Source of the DNA: Algoriphagus ratkowskyi
GTDB lineage: Bacteria; Bacteroidota; Bacteroidia; Cytophagales; Cyclobacteriaceae
Assembly: GCF_002150505.1 (NCBI RefSeq)
Contig: NZ_MSSV01000008.1
Span: 1 to 64,000 of the forward strand
Direction: 5' to 3'
Length of the DNA: 64,000 nt
Positions 8,994-17,639 of this stretch are shown here, piece after piece. The position numbers and the translations under genes were made by a program. Every line of letters starts with the position of its first letter. The first letter of the stretch is position 1. The notes beneath the pieces were generated by a model. The model had not been told where the DNA came from and made no database searches. It worked only from the letters and a program-made list of their open reading frames with translations.

Positions 8994-9908
8994 ATGAGTC
9001 AGGCCGGAAAAATTGAACAGCAAAAAATTCTACGTGTTTTCAAATTGATCAACTTGCTTCAAAGCACTATTGGGAAACCAGTCCATAGACTGGCGGAAAT
9101 ACTGGAAACGGATGAGCGTACGATTTATCGGTATTTCAAATTGCTAGAAGCCTTGGGTTTTGAGGTAATTAAAGAATTCAGCAAATACAAGATTCAGCAT
9201 AGACCGGGAACAGATCAAACCTTGAATTTCAGTACTTTTTCTCAGGAGGAAAATCAATGGCTAAGAGGTCTGATAGAAAGTCAGGGTAAAGGTAATTTGC
9301 TTCATGACTCTATTCTGAAAAAACTGGCTGTACGCTCTGAAGTGAAGCAGGGAACCGAGCAGCTTTTCAAAGCCAACTTGAGTAGATTGGTAGATGAAAT
9401 AGGCCTTGGGATCCAACAGAAGACACAGGTTTGGCTGAAGGACTATTATTCGTTGAGTTCTGATACGACAAGTGATCGCTTGGTGGAGCCAGTTGCCTTT
9501 TCATCGAATTACGAGACTATTCATGCTTTCGAACCAGCAAGTAAAAGTATGAAGGTGTTTAAAATTGAGCGTATCGGCGAAGTGGTCTTGAGTCAGGGTG
9601 TATGGAAATTTGAGGCAAAGCATCAGCTTCCAGGTACTCAGCTTTTTGGTTTTACTGGAAAAAATAAGTTTCTGGTAAAATTGAAACTTAGCAAAAAAGC
9701 TTACCAACTCATGATGGAGGAGCATCCTAATGCACGTCCATTTATGTTAATTAAAAATAGAAATCAATATTTCTTCAATGGAGAGATTCCTCAACTTCCA
9801 GGTTTGGCAAGGTTTATTTTGGGATTGCCGGGTGAGATTAAAGTGGAAGAAGGAGAGGAGATGAAGGCTTACTTGAGTGAGCAATTGGAAAAAACAACCT
9901 TCTGTTAA
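8994..9908 (+). CDS. HTH/WYL-domain transcriptional regulator
   Basis: The product is 304 residues. An N-terminal winged helix (about residues 8-60, with LAEILETDERTIYRYFKLLEALGF) is the DeoR/HTH_11-type DNA-binding domain. The centre and C-terminus (about residues 165-290) fit a WYL ligand-sensing domain followed by a WCX-like extension (LVEPVAFSSNYETIHAFEP). WYL regulators respond to nucleic-acid or small ligands and often control nearby genes. Its neighbours are a divergent membrane glycosyltransferase and, converging, a HEPN/MNT pair. The target is unknown. Confidence 0.85.
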   Translation: MSQAGKIEQQKILRVFKLINLLQSTIGKPVHRLAEILETDERTIYRYFKLLEALGFEVIKEFSKYKIQHRPGTDQTLNFSTFSQEENQWLRGLIESQGKGNLLHDSILKKLAVRSEVKQGTEQLFKANLSRLVDEIGLGIQQKTQVWLKDYYSLSSDTTSDRLVEPVAFSSNYETIHAFEPASKSMKVFKIERIGEVVLSQGVWKFEAKHQLPGTQLFGFTGKNKFLVKLKLSKKAYQLMMEEHPNARPFMLIKNRNQYFFNGEIPQLPGLARFILGLPGEIKVEEGEEMKAYLSEQLEKTTFC

Positions 9909-9943
9909 GTTGCTTACTAGGATTAAAAATTAAGAATTGGTTT

Positions 9944-10285
9944 TTACCAGCTTTGTGAATCCGATTTATCATAAATTACCTTGCCCACTCTTCTGACATG
10001 ATCAAGCAGTGATTCATTTCTGATATGGCCTTCAATAGCTACATCAAAAAAGTATGGCTGATAGCTATCATCAAGATCACCAGAGAAGTTCAATTGATCT
10101 CTAAACTCAAGATGATCACCGATAAGAACTAAGTCCAAATCAGATCCAGGTTTATAATTTCCTTTTGCTCGAGAACCGTAAATAATGACCTTTTCAATGT
10201 TTGAATACTTTTTAGCATAATCCCTAATCTCTTGTAAATGTGTATTAGAGATACCTATATCTTGGGCTAATAAATCCATGTTCAT
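9944..10285 (-). CDS. MNT-type nucleotidyltransferase (antitoxin of a HEPN/MNT pair)
   Basis: The product is 113 residues, the usual length for a minimal nucleotidyltransferase. The signature GSRAKGN at about residues 37-43 is followed by GSDLDLVLIG, giving the catalytic GSx10DxD pattern, with a third carboxylate in FFDVAIEG. In HEPN/MNT modules this protein neutralises the HEPN partner, in studied cases by AMPylating it. It is the second gene of the pair, 9 bases after the HEPN stop. Other MNT proteins act in antibiotic modification, but size and context favour the module. Confidence 0.88.
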   Translation of the reverse strand: MNMDLLAQDIGISNTHLQEIRDYAKKYSNIEKVIIYGSRAKGNYKPGSDLDLVLIGDHLEFRDQLNFSGDLDDSYQPYFFDVAIEGHIRNESLLDHVRRVGKVIYDKSDSQSW

Positions 10286-10294
10286 AAAATTTGA

Positions 10295-10696
10295 TTATTC
10301 TTCCGAATCGAATCGAGCAATCAGTTTTTTGAAAGCGAGATGGTATTTTCTTTCAATGTCATTCTCGACGAAACTAGCCGTTTCCATATTATAAGTGTGA
10401 CTAGTAAGATTTCTGCTTTTTACCATTTCCATCCAAACTTCTCCATCATCAATCAAACTTAAATTAAAAGCTAGGCGAATCGTATCCTTAGAACCCATCA
10501 AATCCACGTTCCATTTTTGAATAAGAAAATCTCTCATGGTATTCCATGCTAGTTCATAGGTGTATTCAAAAGATTTGATGAGACCTTGTCTTTCTAATTC
10601 ATTGAAGTCTCCTTGGAGGACTGCCTTATCTAATTGTGCAAAAGCTTTCTTAAAATTATCAAAACGCTGTTTCCATCGCACATCCAGATTTTCCAT
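10295..10696 (-). CDS. HI0074-family HEPN protein (toxin-like partner of MNT)
   Basis: The product is 133 residues of mostly helical sequence, matching the HI0074 'nucleotidyltransferase substrate-binding' family, a branch of the HEPN fold. The HEPN active-site pattern R-x4-H is present as RNLTSH (about residues 93-98), followed by TYN. In related modules this motif forms an RNase active site and is the target of the MNT partner. The upstream position and 9-base gap to the MNT gene are typical. The motif is intact, so an active toxin is possible. Confidence 0.85.
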   Translation of the reverse strand: MENLDVRWKQRFDNFKKAFAQLDKAVLQGDFNELERQGLIKSFEYTYELAWNTMRDFLIQKWNVDLMGSKDTIRLAFNLSLIDDGEVWMEMVKSRNLTSHTYNMETASFVENDIERKYHLAFKKLIARFDSEE

Positions 10697-10975
10697 AATG
10701 GAATTTATAAATTATAAATCCAAGTGAGAAAATTTCACCCTCAGATTTTAAAGAAAGTAAAATAATGGCCATATAACAACAGCATAAATTGCAGCATCTT
10801 AGAAAACATAAAAGCTTAACCCTTCAGACTATAAGTATGTGCAGTTCCTATGGATCTTAGGTGCTATTATTTCACTTTTATGGAATTGCGGAAATCAATC
10901 CTTATACTAAGCGTTGATCTTATTGCTGTTTTTAAAACTTTTAGAATTTCAGATAAGAGAATCATTTCTGATTAG

Positions 10976-11281
10976 CTACTTACTAGTAAATCTACTTCCA
11001 AATACAATTATTATTACAGCGCCTAGTAAGGTAACAGCAACGAAAACACCGGTCCCTAAAGGTGGGTTATTTAACCAAATTGAAATAGAATATCCTGCAA
11101 CAACCAGAACTCCCATAGCTATGAATACACTCATAACAAATTTGTGAAAGCCATTAATTACAGCATTTTCTTTTTCTCGTTGCGATAAGTGACTGTAACC
11201 CGCTATTAGATTTGGGAAGAATTTAGTCAATACACCTATTGCTATATAAAATAATCCGATGAAGATAGTTTCCATTATCAT
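10976..11281 (-). CDS. DUF3784-like small membrane protein
   Basis: The product is 101 residues with three predicted membrane helices: one at the N-terminus, one in the middle (VMSVFIAMGVLVVAGYSI) and one near the C-terminus (GVFVAVTLLGAVIIIVFG). Between the first two lies LIAGYSHLSQREKENA, which matches the conserved IAGYNTMSKEEK-like loop of DUF3784 proteins. No function is established for that family. It is a lone gene; the 279 bases between it and the HEPN gene contain nothing I recognise. Confidence 0.7.
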   Translation of the reverse strand: MIMETIFIGLFYIAIGVLTKFFPNLIAGYSHLSQREKENAVINGFHKFVMSVFIAMGVLVVAGYSISIWLNNPPLGTGVFVAVTLLGAVIIIVFGSRFTSK

Positions 11282-11376
11282 GGTTTGTTCGTAAGGAAAT
11301 ATTCTATCAATTTATGTCTCTAAACCTAATAAATACCAGAAGATTAGTTTAGGACTGTGGCATTTCTTGCTGCATC

Positions 11377-11461
11377 AAAAAAGGGCATGGAAATCAATCC
11401 AAACCCTTTTCTAAAGTCTTATATCTAATGTCTTGAATCTAAAATCTAACGTCTAATGTCT
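11377..11461. terminator. Possible hairpin terminator and tandem CTAA(T/C)GTCT-like tract
   Basis: AAAAAAGGG at about 11377-11385 can pair with CCCTTTT at 11404-11410 across a long loop, giving a weak hairpin with A on the left and T on the right that could end transcription in either direction. Between it and the end of the M28 peptidase gene is a tract of near-tandem units such as TCTAATGTCT, AATCTAAAATCT and AACGTCTAATGTC, a simple intergenic repeat type common in Bacteroidota. Confidence 0.4.
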
Positions 11462-13566
11462 CATTTCAAACTCTTCGTCATTTTCTTCACTTTTTTGCTC
11501 AAGTCTAAAATAGCTTTTGCGTAGCGAGAATCCCATTCTTTCAAACGCTTGCTAGACTTGGTTTCCACTTCATACTTGATGCCTGGAAGTATCCAGGATG
11601 CATAGCCAGAGAATGGGTCGTTACTCACATAAAGTGATCTATACCAGCTTCCGAAATACATTCCTTTTGGATCTAGCCAGCTTTTTTCTAGAGAGATTAA
11701 ATCCTTGTTCAATGATGCTACTTGCTTGTCAGATAAGTCGCCAGAGGCAATCCCAGCATTCATGGCAGATTCATAAGCAGCAGAACTCGATTTTAGCTTA
11801 GCGATAGCGGCATCCACTTTGCCAAATGTGGTAAAGGATGGATCCATTTCTTTTACTGATTTCACAGCATCATCAAAATGCAACCTCAGATCCTGTGCAT
11901 ATCTCGGCACGTCGTAAGGGATGATGGTAGCATTTGCCAAGCGAAGTGTAAGTACACCAATCACAGAAGCTACAGTGCCACCCATTTTGAAGGTTGGATC
12001 TACAAATTTGCTGTAGTAATGAAAGTTATCATAGTTGGAGTGATAGGCAGAAGTTCCGCCAGAACCACCGCTCATACTTGGTACCCCAGCATACATATAG
12101 AAAGCAATGTGATCTGATCCACCGCCTAGATTCCCGATTCTTGGCTCATCATTTTTACCAGCCCATACTTCAAATACAGTCTTTGCGGAGTCAGGAAAAG
12201 CTACTTCCTTGGAAGCTTCGATAATCAAGTTTTTCAGTGTTGGAGCAGAAGAAATACCAAAGTTTCTGCCCGAAACAGCCCCATCAAAATTCATGTAAAT
12301 TACAGCTTTTGCGCCTAGCTCATCTACAAAATGCTCTACCCATTCCGTAGAACCGATGACACCCTGCTCTTCAGCATCCCAATGTCCGATTAGTATCGAG
12401 CGTTTTGGAGCCTCACCATTTTTCACCAACTCACCAATAGCCTCGGCTAAGGTCAACATCATGGACGTACCTGAATTCGGGTCAGTTGCTCCAAAACTCC
12501 ATGCATCATAATGACTTCCAAGGATAATCCATTCGTCAGGGTATTCACTACCTACAAATTTGCCAACAATGTTATTTGCACGGATGTAGTCAACCGGTTG
12601 ATCAACTTTCACGCGTACTTTCAGATCTGAACCACCCGTAATTTTATACTCAAAAGGTAAACCACCTTGCCATCCTTCAGGTACATTTGAGCCTTTCATT
12701 CTACTCAAAATTTCTTTGGCAGCTCCGTATCCAATCGGTGAAACAGGAATCGTGTGGAATGCCACATCCTTAGGATCTAGTCTCTTCACCTTCTTGTCTC
12801 CATCCAATGGAAGTGCAGGCTCAAAAGGAGTTAATGGATCACCTGTGTAGTCCAAAGTCAATAAGGAACCACGCTGAATAGTAGTTTCATTAAAAAATGG
12901 ACCATCTGGATACACTTCACCTTTTCCAAATCCCGAATCTTTTGGGTCAGTAAAGATGATCAAAGCCGCTGCACCATACTGCTCAGCAAATTTAGCCTTA
13001 TACCCACGGAAGTTTCCGCCGTAGCGAGCGATTGCTACTTTTCCTTTGAGATCAACGCCCATTTCAGCAAGTTTCTCAAAATCTGCTTTTACACCATAAT
13101 TTACATACACTACCTCCGCTGTGACATCGCCAGATCCAGAGTAGGCATTGAATCCTTTGTGAAGCCTTGGATCAGTAGAAAAAGGATCACCATCGATCGG
13201 ACCTTCCTGCTGAGACAAAGTCATCTTATCTGGTGTAATAATCTCCAAAACCGATTCTCCTGGATGATTTGGAAGATAAACATCGTAAGGGTAGGAGGTC
13301 ACTTCCATTCCAGCTTCCGACATCACTTTAGTCATGTAAGCCGCTACTTTTTCATTTTCAGGAGTACCCGCTATGTGTGGCGCTTTGGTGAGTTCTTTCA
13401 AGTGTACTTTGAACTGATCGAACTTGACTGCTTTTAGGTATTCCTGCTCGAGGGTAGCTTCTTTGTTTTTATCCTGCGGGAAAAAACCTGTGACTTGCTG
13501 TGCGTTGACAGAAAGACCTACCCCAAAAGTGAGTGCGATACCCAGAGAGATTTTGTTTATAGACAT
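11461..13566 (-). CDS. M28 zinc peptidase, glutamate carboxypeptidase II/PSMA-like
   Basis: The product is 701 residues, close to the length of the PSMA/NAALADase group. After a signal peptide ending NAQQ come a protease-associated (PA) insert (about residues 140-330), the M28 catalytic domain and a helical transferrin-receptor-like dimerisation domain. Zinc ligands and the catalytic acid are visible: GSHYDAWSFGATDPNSG (His, bridging Asp), DAEEQGVIGS (Glu-Glu), MNFDGAV (Asp) and a C-terminal AYHSNYD (His). Substrates are probably acidic peptides or gamma-glutamyl/aspartyl dipeptides taken from the medium. It starts 2 bases after the NlpC/P60 gene, so the two are co-expressed. Confidence 0.93.
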   Translation of the reverse strand: MSINKISLGIALTFGVGLSVNAQQVTGFFPQDKNKEATLEQEYLKAVKFDQFKVHLKELTKAPHIAGTPENEKVAAYMTKVMSEAGMEVTSYPYDVYLPNHPGESVLEIITPDKMTLSQQEGPIDGDPFSTDPRLHKGFNAYSGSGDVTAEVVYVNYGVKADFEKLAEMGVDLKGKVAIARYGGNFRGYKAKFAEQYGAAALIIFTDPKDSGFGKGEVYPDGPFFNETTIQRGSLLTLDYTGDPLTPFEPALPLDGDKKVKRLDPKDVAFHTIPVSPIGYGAAKEILSRMKGSNVPEGWQGGLPFEYKITGGSDLKVRVKVDQPVDYIRANNIVGKFVGSEYPDEWIILGSHYDAWSFGATDPNSGTSMMLTLAEAIGELVKNGEAPKRSILIGHWDAEEQGVIGSTEWVEHFVDELGAKAVIYMNFDGAVSGRNFGISSAPTLKNLIIEASKEVAFPDSAKTVFEVWAGKNDEPRIGNLGGGSDHIAFYMYAGVPSMSGGSGGTSAYHSNYDNFHYYSKFVDPTFKMGGTVASVIGVLTLRLANATIIPYDVPRYAQDLRLHFDDAVKSVKEMDPSFTTFGKVDAAIAKLKSSSAAYESAMNAGIASGDLSDKQVASLNKDLISLEKSWLDPKGMYFGSWYRSLYVSNDPFSGYASWILPGIKYEVETKSSKRLKEWDSRYAKAILDLSKKVKKMTKSLK

Positions 13567-13568
13567 AA

Positions 13569-14738
13569 TTAATTATTGGTTAAAAGCTCTGATACTGATA
13601 AAACGTTTTCTGAAGGTACATTAACAATGCGCTTTGTTCTCAGGTATCTATTTAGTTCATATTCATCGTAATTTGGGTTTTCTGGGTCAAAGCTAGAAAT
13701 TCTAACTAGACCTCTGGAATGGATAAATTCACCATTTCCAATCCACATTCCTACGTGAACTACCCGCTCTTTTTTCTCATCTGTTCCTTTGGTTCCGAAA
13801 AACAGCAAATCGCCCACCTGAAGTTTGTCCCAATTTTTGTCAGCATCTACTAAATCTCCTTCATTGATTTGCTGAGAGGCGTCGCGAGGGATAATCTGAC
13901 CATTGAGGTAGAAAATAGTTTTGGTGAAACCACTGCAATCTACTCCTTTGATCGAGGTGCCACCCCACAAGTATGGAGCGCCCATCATTTGCTTGGCAGT
14001 AGATATCAAAGTCTCTGGATTGGTATTTCTAGAAGCAATCCAACTATTCCATTCTTGGGCTTCATCTGCTGAAATAAAGCCTTCTCGGCCATCCGGAAGT
14101 GAGATTTTAAGCTGATCTTTTGTTTCACTCTGGATCGTTAATATATCTCCAGCGACCAAATCAGAAACCATTTCTGTTTTAGCTTCATCTTTCCATACGT
14201 AGCCTGTAAGGGCGGTGATTACCACTTTTGGTTCTTTGAACCAATGCTCAAGTTCTGCCTCTGTCATCAAATGAATTCCTGCTCTGTCCACCCAGGAAAG
14301 ATATCCGTCAGGCGTTTGAACTAGGTACCAACCATCGTCTTCTTTGAGGACATTGAGCGGAGTTCCCATCAGTGCCTGAGTAGCTAACTCGGCTGAATGT
14401 TTTGGGTTACTACGGATATTTGCCACAGAGATGGTAACCAAACCCTTTGTCTTTTCACCCAGACCAGCATCGGGCAGCCGATTGACTGCATCTGTATATT
14501 TGATTTGCTTGGAATTCAGGCTCTCGATCAAAGCTTTTAAAGCTTCAGGCTGATTAGTCTCACCTTTTAATGAGTCATTTTCAAAAGTCAGATCCCAAAG
14601 CGCCACACGTTTATCTGGTGCCACTTCAGCTCTTTTTGCTTCAATCAAGTTGCTCACTTCCTCGCTGCTCTCCTTATTATTACAAGAAAATGATGCGGAG
14701 ATAAGCGATACAAAAATTGGTATATAGATTTTTTTCAT
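13569..14738 (-). CDS. NlpC/P60 (C40) cell-wall peptidase with SH3b domains, lipoprotein
   Basis: The product is 389 residues. The N-terminus is a lipoprotein-type signal ending in ASFSCNN. Two SH3-like segments (about residues 105-155 and 165-230) precede a C40 cysteine peptidase with nucleophile Cys in GVDCSGFT and His in VVHVGMWIGNG. The layout matches dipeptidyl-peptidase VI/YkfC-type enzymes, which cut gamma-D-Glu-dibasic amino acid bonds in wall peptides. It is transcribed with the M28 peptidase and sits behind the amidohydrolase genes after a terminator-like hairpin. The likely role is recycling or scavenging of muropeptides. Confidence 0.9.
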   Translation of the reverse strand: MKKIYIPIFVSLISASFSCNNKESSEEVSNLIEAKRAEVAPDKRVALWDLTFENDSLKGETNQPEALKALIESLNSKQIKYTDAVNRLPDAGLGEKTKGLVTISVANIRSNPKHSAELATQALMGTPLNVLKEDDGWYLVQTPDGYLSWVDRAGIHLMTEAELEHWFKEPKVVITALTGYVWKDEAKTEMVSDLVAGDILTIQSETKDQLKISLPDGREGFISADEAQEWNSWIASRNTNPETLISTAKQMMGAPYLWGGTSIKGVDCSGFTKTIFYLNGQIIPRDASQQINEGDLVDADKNWDKLQVGDLLFFGTKGTDEKKERVVHVGMWIGNGEFIHSRGLVRISSFDPENPNYDEYELNRYLRTKRIVNVPSENVLSVSELLTNN

Positions 14739-14861
14739 TTGATTTTTTCGATTTCAATGGTTCTCCTCATTTCTATAAGGATGAATCTAGAGAAGTAAAT
14801 AATCATCTTTCTGTGTGATGCTTACTTACTGGTAGATTTCATAGCTCAGGCAAAATAAAAG

Positions 14862-14908
14862 AAAACCACATGAAAAGCCCAAAATATGAACTCTCCGTGT
14901 GGTTTTAA
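14862..14908 (-). terminator. Terminator-like hairpin after the amidohydrolase genes
   Basis: AAAACCACA at 14862-14870 pairs with TGTGGTTTT at 14898-14906 across a loop of about 27 bases; on the minus strand the stem is followed by a T-rich stretch. It lies between the last amidohydrolase gene and the NlpC/P60 gene and may separate or attenuate the two transcripts. Confidence 0.6.
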
Positions 14909-14926
14909 TTAAGATTGATTTGAAAA

Positions 14927-16228
14927 TTAATTCATTTTCAATCCAGGTGAGCGATCCAAGAACTCTTGGTAAAGTCTGATTTGACGGTTAGAAAGTGGCA
15001 TTCTATAGCCATCTATAAACACGTGAAGTACATTGGTTCTAGTTTCGAATGGATCTCCATCAGCAATGATTAAGTTGGCTACTTTACCAGCTTCTACTGA
15101 ACCATATTTGTCATCCAAGCCGAAAATTTCAGCAGGATTGATCGTAACAGCTTTCCAAGCTTCTTCTTTTCCCATGCCATAAGCTGCGGCAAATGCTGCG
15201 AAGAATGGCAAGTTTCTTACATTCTCTTGATCATCAGTTCTGATTGCAACTTTCACACCTGCTTTTGCCATTTTACCTGCATTTGCATAAGGCGCGTCAT
15301 AGCGATCCGAATCTCGAGTAGGAAGTGCCTGAACAGGTCCAGTAATCACTGGGATTCCCGCTTTGGCGATTTCATCTGCAACTCTCCAACCTTCAGAGAC
15401 TCCGGTGAAGATCACTTTCGCTCCTTTTCCTTGTACCCATTTGATAGCTTCCTGAATATCTGAAGCAGTATTTACTTCGATCAAAAGTGGTAGTTCGCCC
15501 GTTGTCGCTTTAGCCATTTGCTCCATCTCTGGGTAATAGTCTAATTCTGCGCCATTTGAAACTAGAGAACCGTAGCTCTTCGCATTATCCCATAGTTCGT
15601 TTGCTTCTTTAAGTGCTTTTTCGTTTGCCTTTTTGATGTCGTCATCAGAGCGACGATCAAATCTGCCTCTACGTCCAGAGCTTGGGAAGTTCATGACGAT
15701 ACCTTTGAATCCAGCATACATCTGATCTGGTGTGTAGCCATTCAGATTAATTAGCGCAGCAGTACCTGGAAATAATCCTCCAGTTGGAACAGCTAGGACA
15801 GTAGTAACGCCAGAAACTCTTGTGACTGGAATGGCTACTGAATTAGGATTTACTGCCGTCAAAGCCTGCATATTAGGAGAGAAGTTTCCTATCTCTGCAT
15901 AATCAACTGTTTCTGGAACGGAATTGATTTCAGCCAAGCCAAGCTTAGTGCCACCATCGATCATGCCTGGGTAGATGAATTTCCCACTACAGTCTATCAC
16001 TTCAGCACCATCGGCACTGATATTAGCTCCGATTTCCTTGATTTTGCCATCTTCCACCAATACAGAAGTATTGTTGAGAACGCCTTTGGTAATGGTTACT
16101 ACCGTCGCATTTTTCAATAAGAACTTACCCGCTCTTGGTTTGATTACTTCCCCGTCGATCTGTGCCATCGCCATCATAGGCAATAGGGCAAAGAGGAAGG
16201 CGAAAAAGGTTTTATTTAATCTTTTCAT
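14927..16228 (-). CDS. Amidohydrolase-fold protein lacking the metal-binding His residues
   Basis: The product is 433 residues: signal peptide (FFAFLFALLPMMAMAQ), a small beta-sandwich half, then the TIM barrel of the metal-dependent amidohydrolase superfamily. The strand-1 metal motif, normally HxH after PGxID, reads PGMIDGGTK here, so the two histidines are replaced at about Gly93 and Lys95. The later histidines are also replaced (LIEVNTASD, IFTGVSEGW), while an Asp-containing segment (IRTDDQEN) remains. It is the last gene of a three-gene set, 21 bases after an intact paralogue. It is probably not a classical hydrolase and may be a structural partner or carry a new activity. Confidence 0.85.
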   Translation of the reverse strand: MKRLNKTFFAFLFALLPMMAMAQIDGEVIKPRAGKFLLKNATVVTITKGVLNNTSVLVEDGKIKEIGANISADGAEVIDCSGKFIYPGMIDGGTKLGLAEINSVPETVDYAEIGNFSPNMQALTAVNPNSVAIPVTRVSGVTTVLAVPTGGLFPGTAALINLNGYTPDQMYAGFKGIVMNFPSSGRRGRFDRRSDDDIKKANEKALKEANELWDNAKSYGSLVSNGAELDYYPEMEQMAKATTGELPLLIEVNTASDIQEAIKWVQGKGAKVIFTGVSEGWRVADEIAKAGIPVITGPVQALPTRDSDRYDAPYANAGKMAKAGVKVAIRTDDQENVRNLPFFAAFAAAYGMGKEEAWKAVTINPAEIFGLDDKYGSVEAGKVANLIIADGDPFETRTNVLHVFIDGYRMPLSNRQIRLYQEFLDRSPGLKMN

Positions 16229-16249
16229 ATCTTCTTTGATTTCGGGTGA

Positions 16250-17635
16250 TTAGTAATTGGTATGGAAAAGTGAATTGGTAGTCTCAAATAAATGCTCCGT
16301 ATCCTGCATACAGTTGCTTTCATGTCCACCGTACAACATGATTGGCTCTACCATTTGAGTAGGGCTGACTTTGATACGCTGATCATCTGCATCTTCTTTG
16401 ATATCAAAATACTTTACCCCATCTACAAAAGTCATCTGAGGAACAGTATAGGAAGAAAGTGGATGGCCATCGAAAATCACCAAATCACCATCTTTTCCTT
16501 CTTCGATTGAACCAACTTTATCCGCTATTCCTAATTGCTTAGCAGGATTGATAGTGATCATAGCTAAAGCTTGCTCGTCAGTCATTCCGCCATAACGCTG
16601 CGTTTTTGCAGCCTCATGATACAGGTGACGGATCAGCTCAGCATCATCCGAATTAATAGAAGTTAGTGCGCCGTTTTCGGTCAAGATAGCTGCGTTGTAA
16701 GCAGTGGAGTAGTACACTTCGAACTTGTAAGACCACCAATCTGCAAAGACAGAAGCTCCCATGGTGTATTCAGCAATTTCTGGAGCTACTTTGAATCCTT
16801 CGTTTGTATGTTGGAATACAAGCTTTGTGATTCCAAAATCCCTAGCCACATTAATCAGCATGTAGATCTCATCTGCGCGGTAGGAGTGGCAATGGATGAT
16901 GATCTTGTCATTCAATATATCTGAAAGGATCTGAAGTCTTTCATTATGAACAGGAGGCATGGCAGTACTTCCTTTTTTGGAGGATGCTGCGTTGTACGTG
17001 TCCCAAGCTTTCTGGTATTGAATAGCTTCATTGAATCCGTTTCTAATAATTGCTTCTACACCCATTCTCGTACGAGGCTGAATGTTATTGCCTCTACCAT
17101 GAACTCGTGTTGGATTCTCACCCAAGGCAAATTTGATCGTGCGAGGAGCATCTTGCATGATGATATCTGCAGGATCTGTAGATCCATATCGATGCTTCAA
17201 CGTAGCATTTTGTCCACCGATTACGTTGGCAGATCCGTGCATCGCATGTGAAATAGTCACACCACCCGCTAATGCGCGGTAGAGTCCTACTTCATAAGGA
17301 TTAACGACGTCTTTCATACGTACTTCAGCTACAATAGGAGCAGAAGATTCGTTGACCACATCTAAGCCTAAGTGAGAGTGAGCATCAATAATGCCCGGCA
17401 TCACAAATTTCCCAGTAGCATCAATAGTAGTTACTCCATTGGGAGCACTGATATTTTGACCTACTTTTTTGATAATTCCATCTTGAACGAGAACGTCAGA
17501 GTTCTCTAGAGTTCCATTTGTAACCGTAAGAACTGTCGCGTTCTTAATTAATACACTGCCTTTTTTTACTTGGGCTTCAGCAAACTGAATACTCAAACCC
17601 AACAGAGCGGCAAGAAAATAATTTACTTTTTTCAT
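16250..17635 (-). CDS. Exported metal-dependent amidohydrolase (intact active site)
   Basis: The product is 461 residues with a signal peptide (YFLAALLGLSIQFAEAQ). It has the full amidohydrolase motif set: PGIIDAHSHLGLD (His86, His88), IIHCHSYRADE, FQHTNEGF and the catalytic Asp in INSDDAE. This resembles periplasmic prolidase/imidazolonepropionase-like members, which cleave amide bonds of dipeptides or cyclic amides. It is the middle gene of a set, 4 bases after the upstream paralogue and 21 before the downstream one; both neighbours lack the histidines. The exact substrate cannot be deduced, but the nearby exported peptidases suggest peptides. Confidence 0.9.
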   Translation of the reverse strand: MKKVNYFLAALLGLSIQFAEAQVKKGSVLIKNATVLTVTNGTLENSDVLVQDGIIKKVGQNISAPNGVTTIDATGKFVMPGIIDAHSHLGLDVVNESSAPIVAEVRMKDVVNPYEVGLYRALAGGVTISHAMHGSANVIGGQNATLKHRYGSTDPADIIMQDAPRTIKFALGENPTRVHGRGNNIQPRTRMGVEAIIRNGFNEAIQYQKAWDTYNAASSKKGSTAMPPVHNERLQILSDILNDKIIIHCHSYRADEIYMLINVARDFGITKLVFQHTNEGFKVAPEIAEYTMGASVFADWWSYKFEVYYSTAYNAAILTENGALTSINSDDAELIRHLYHEAAKTQRYGGMTDEQALAMITINPAKQLGIADKVGSIEEGKDGDLVIFDGHPLSSYTVPQMTFVDGVKYFDIKEDADDQRIKVSPTQMVEPIMLYGGHESNCMQDTEHLFETTNSLFHTNY

Positions 17636-17639
17636 GTCT

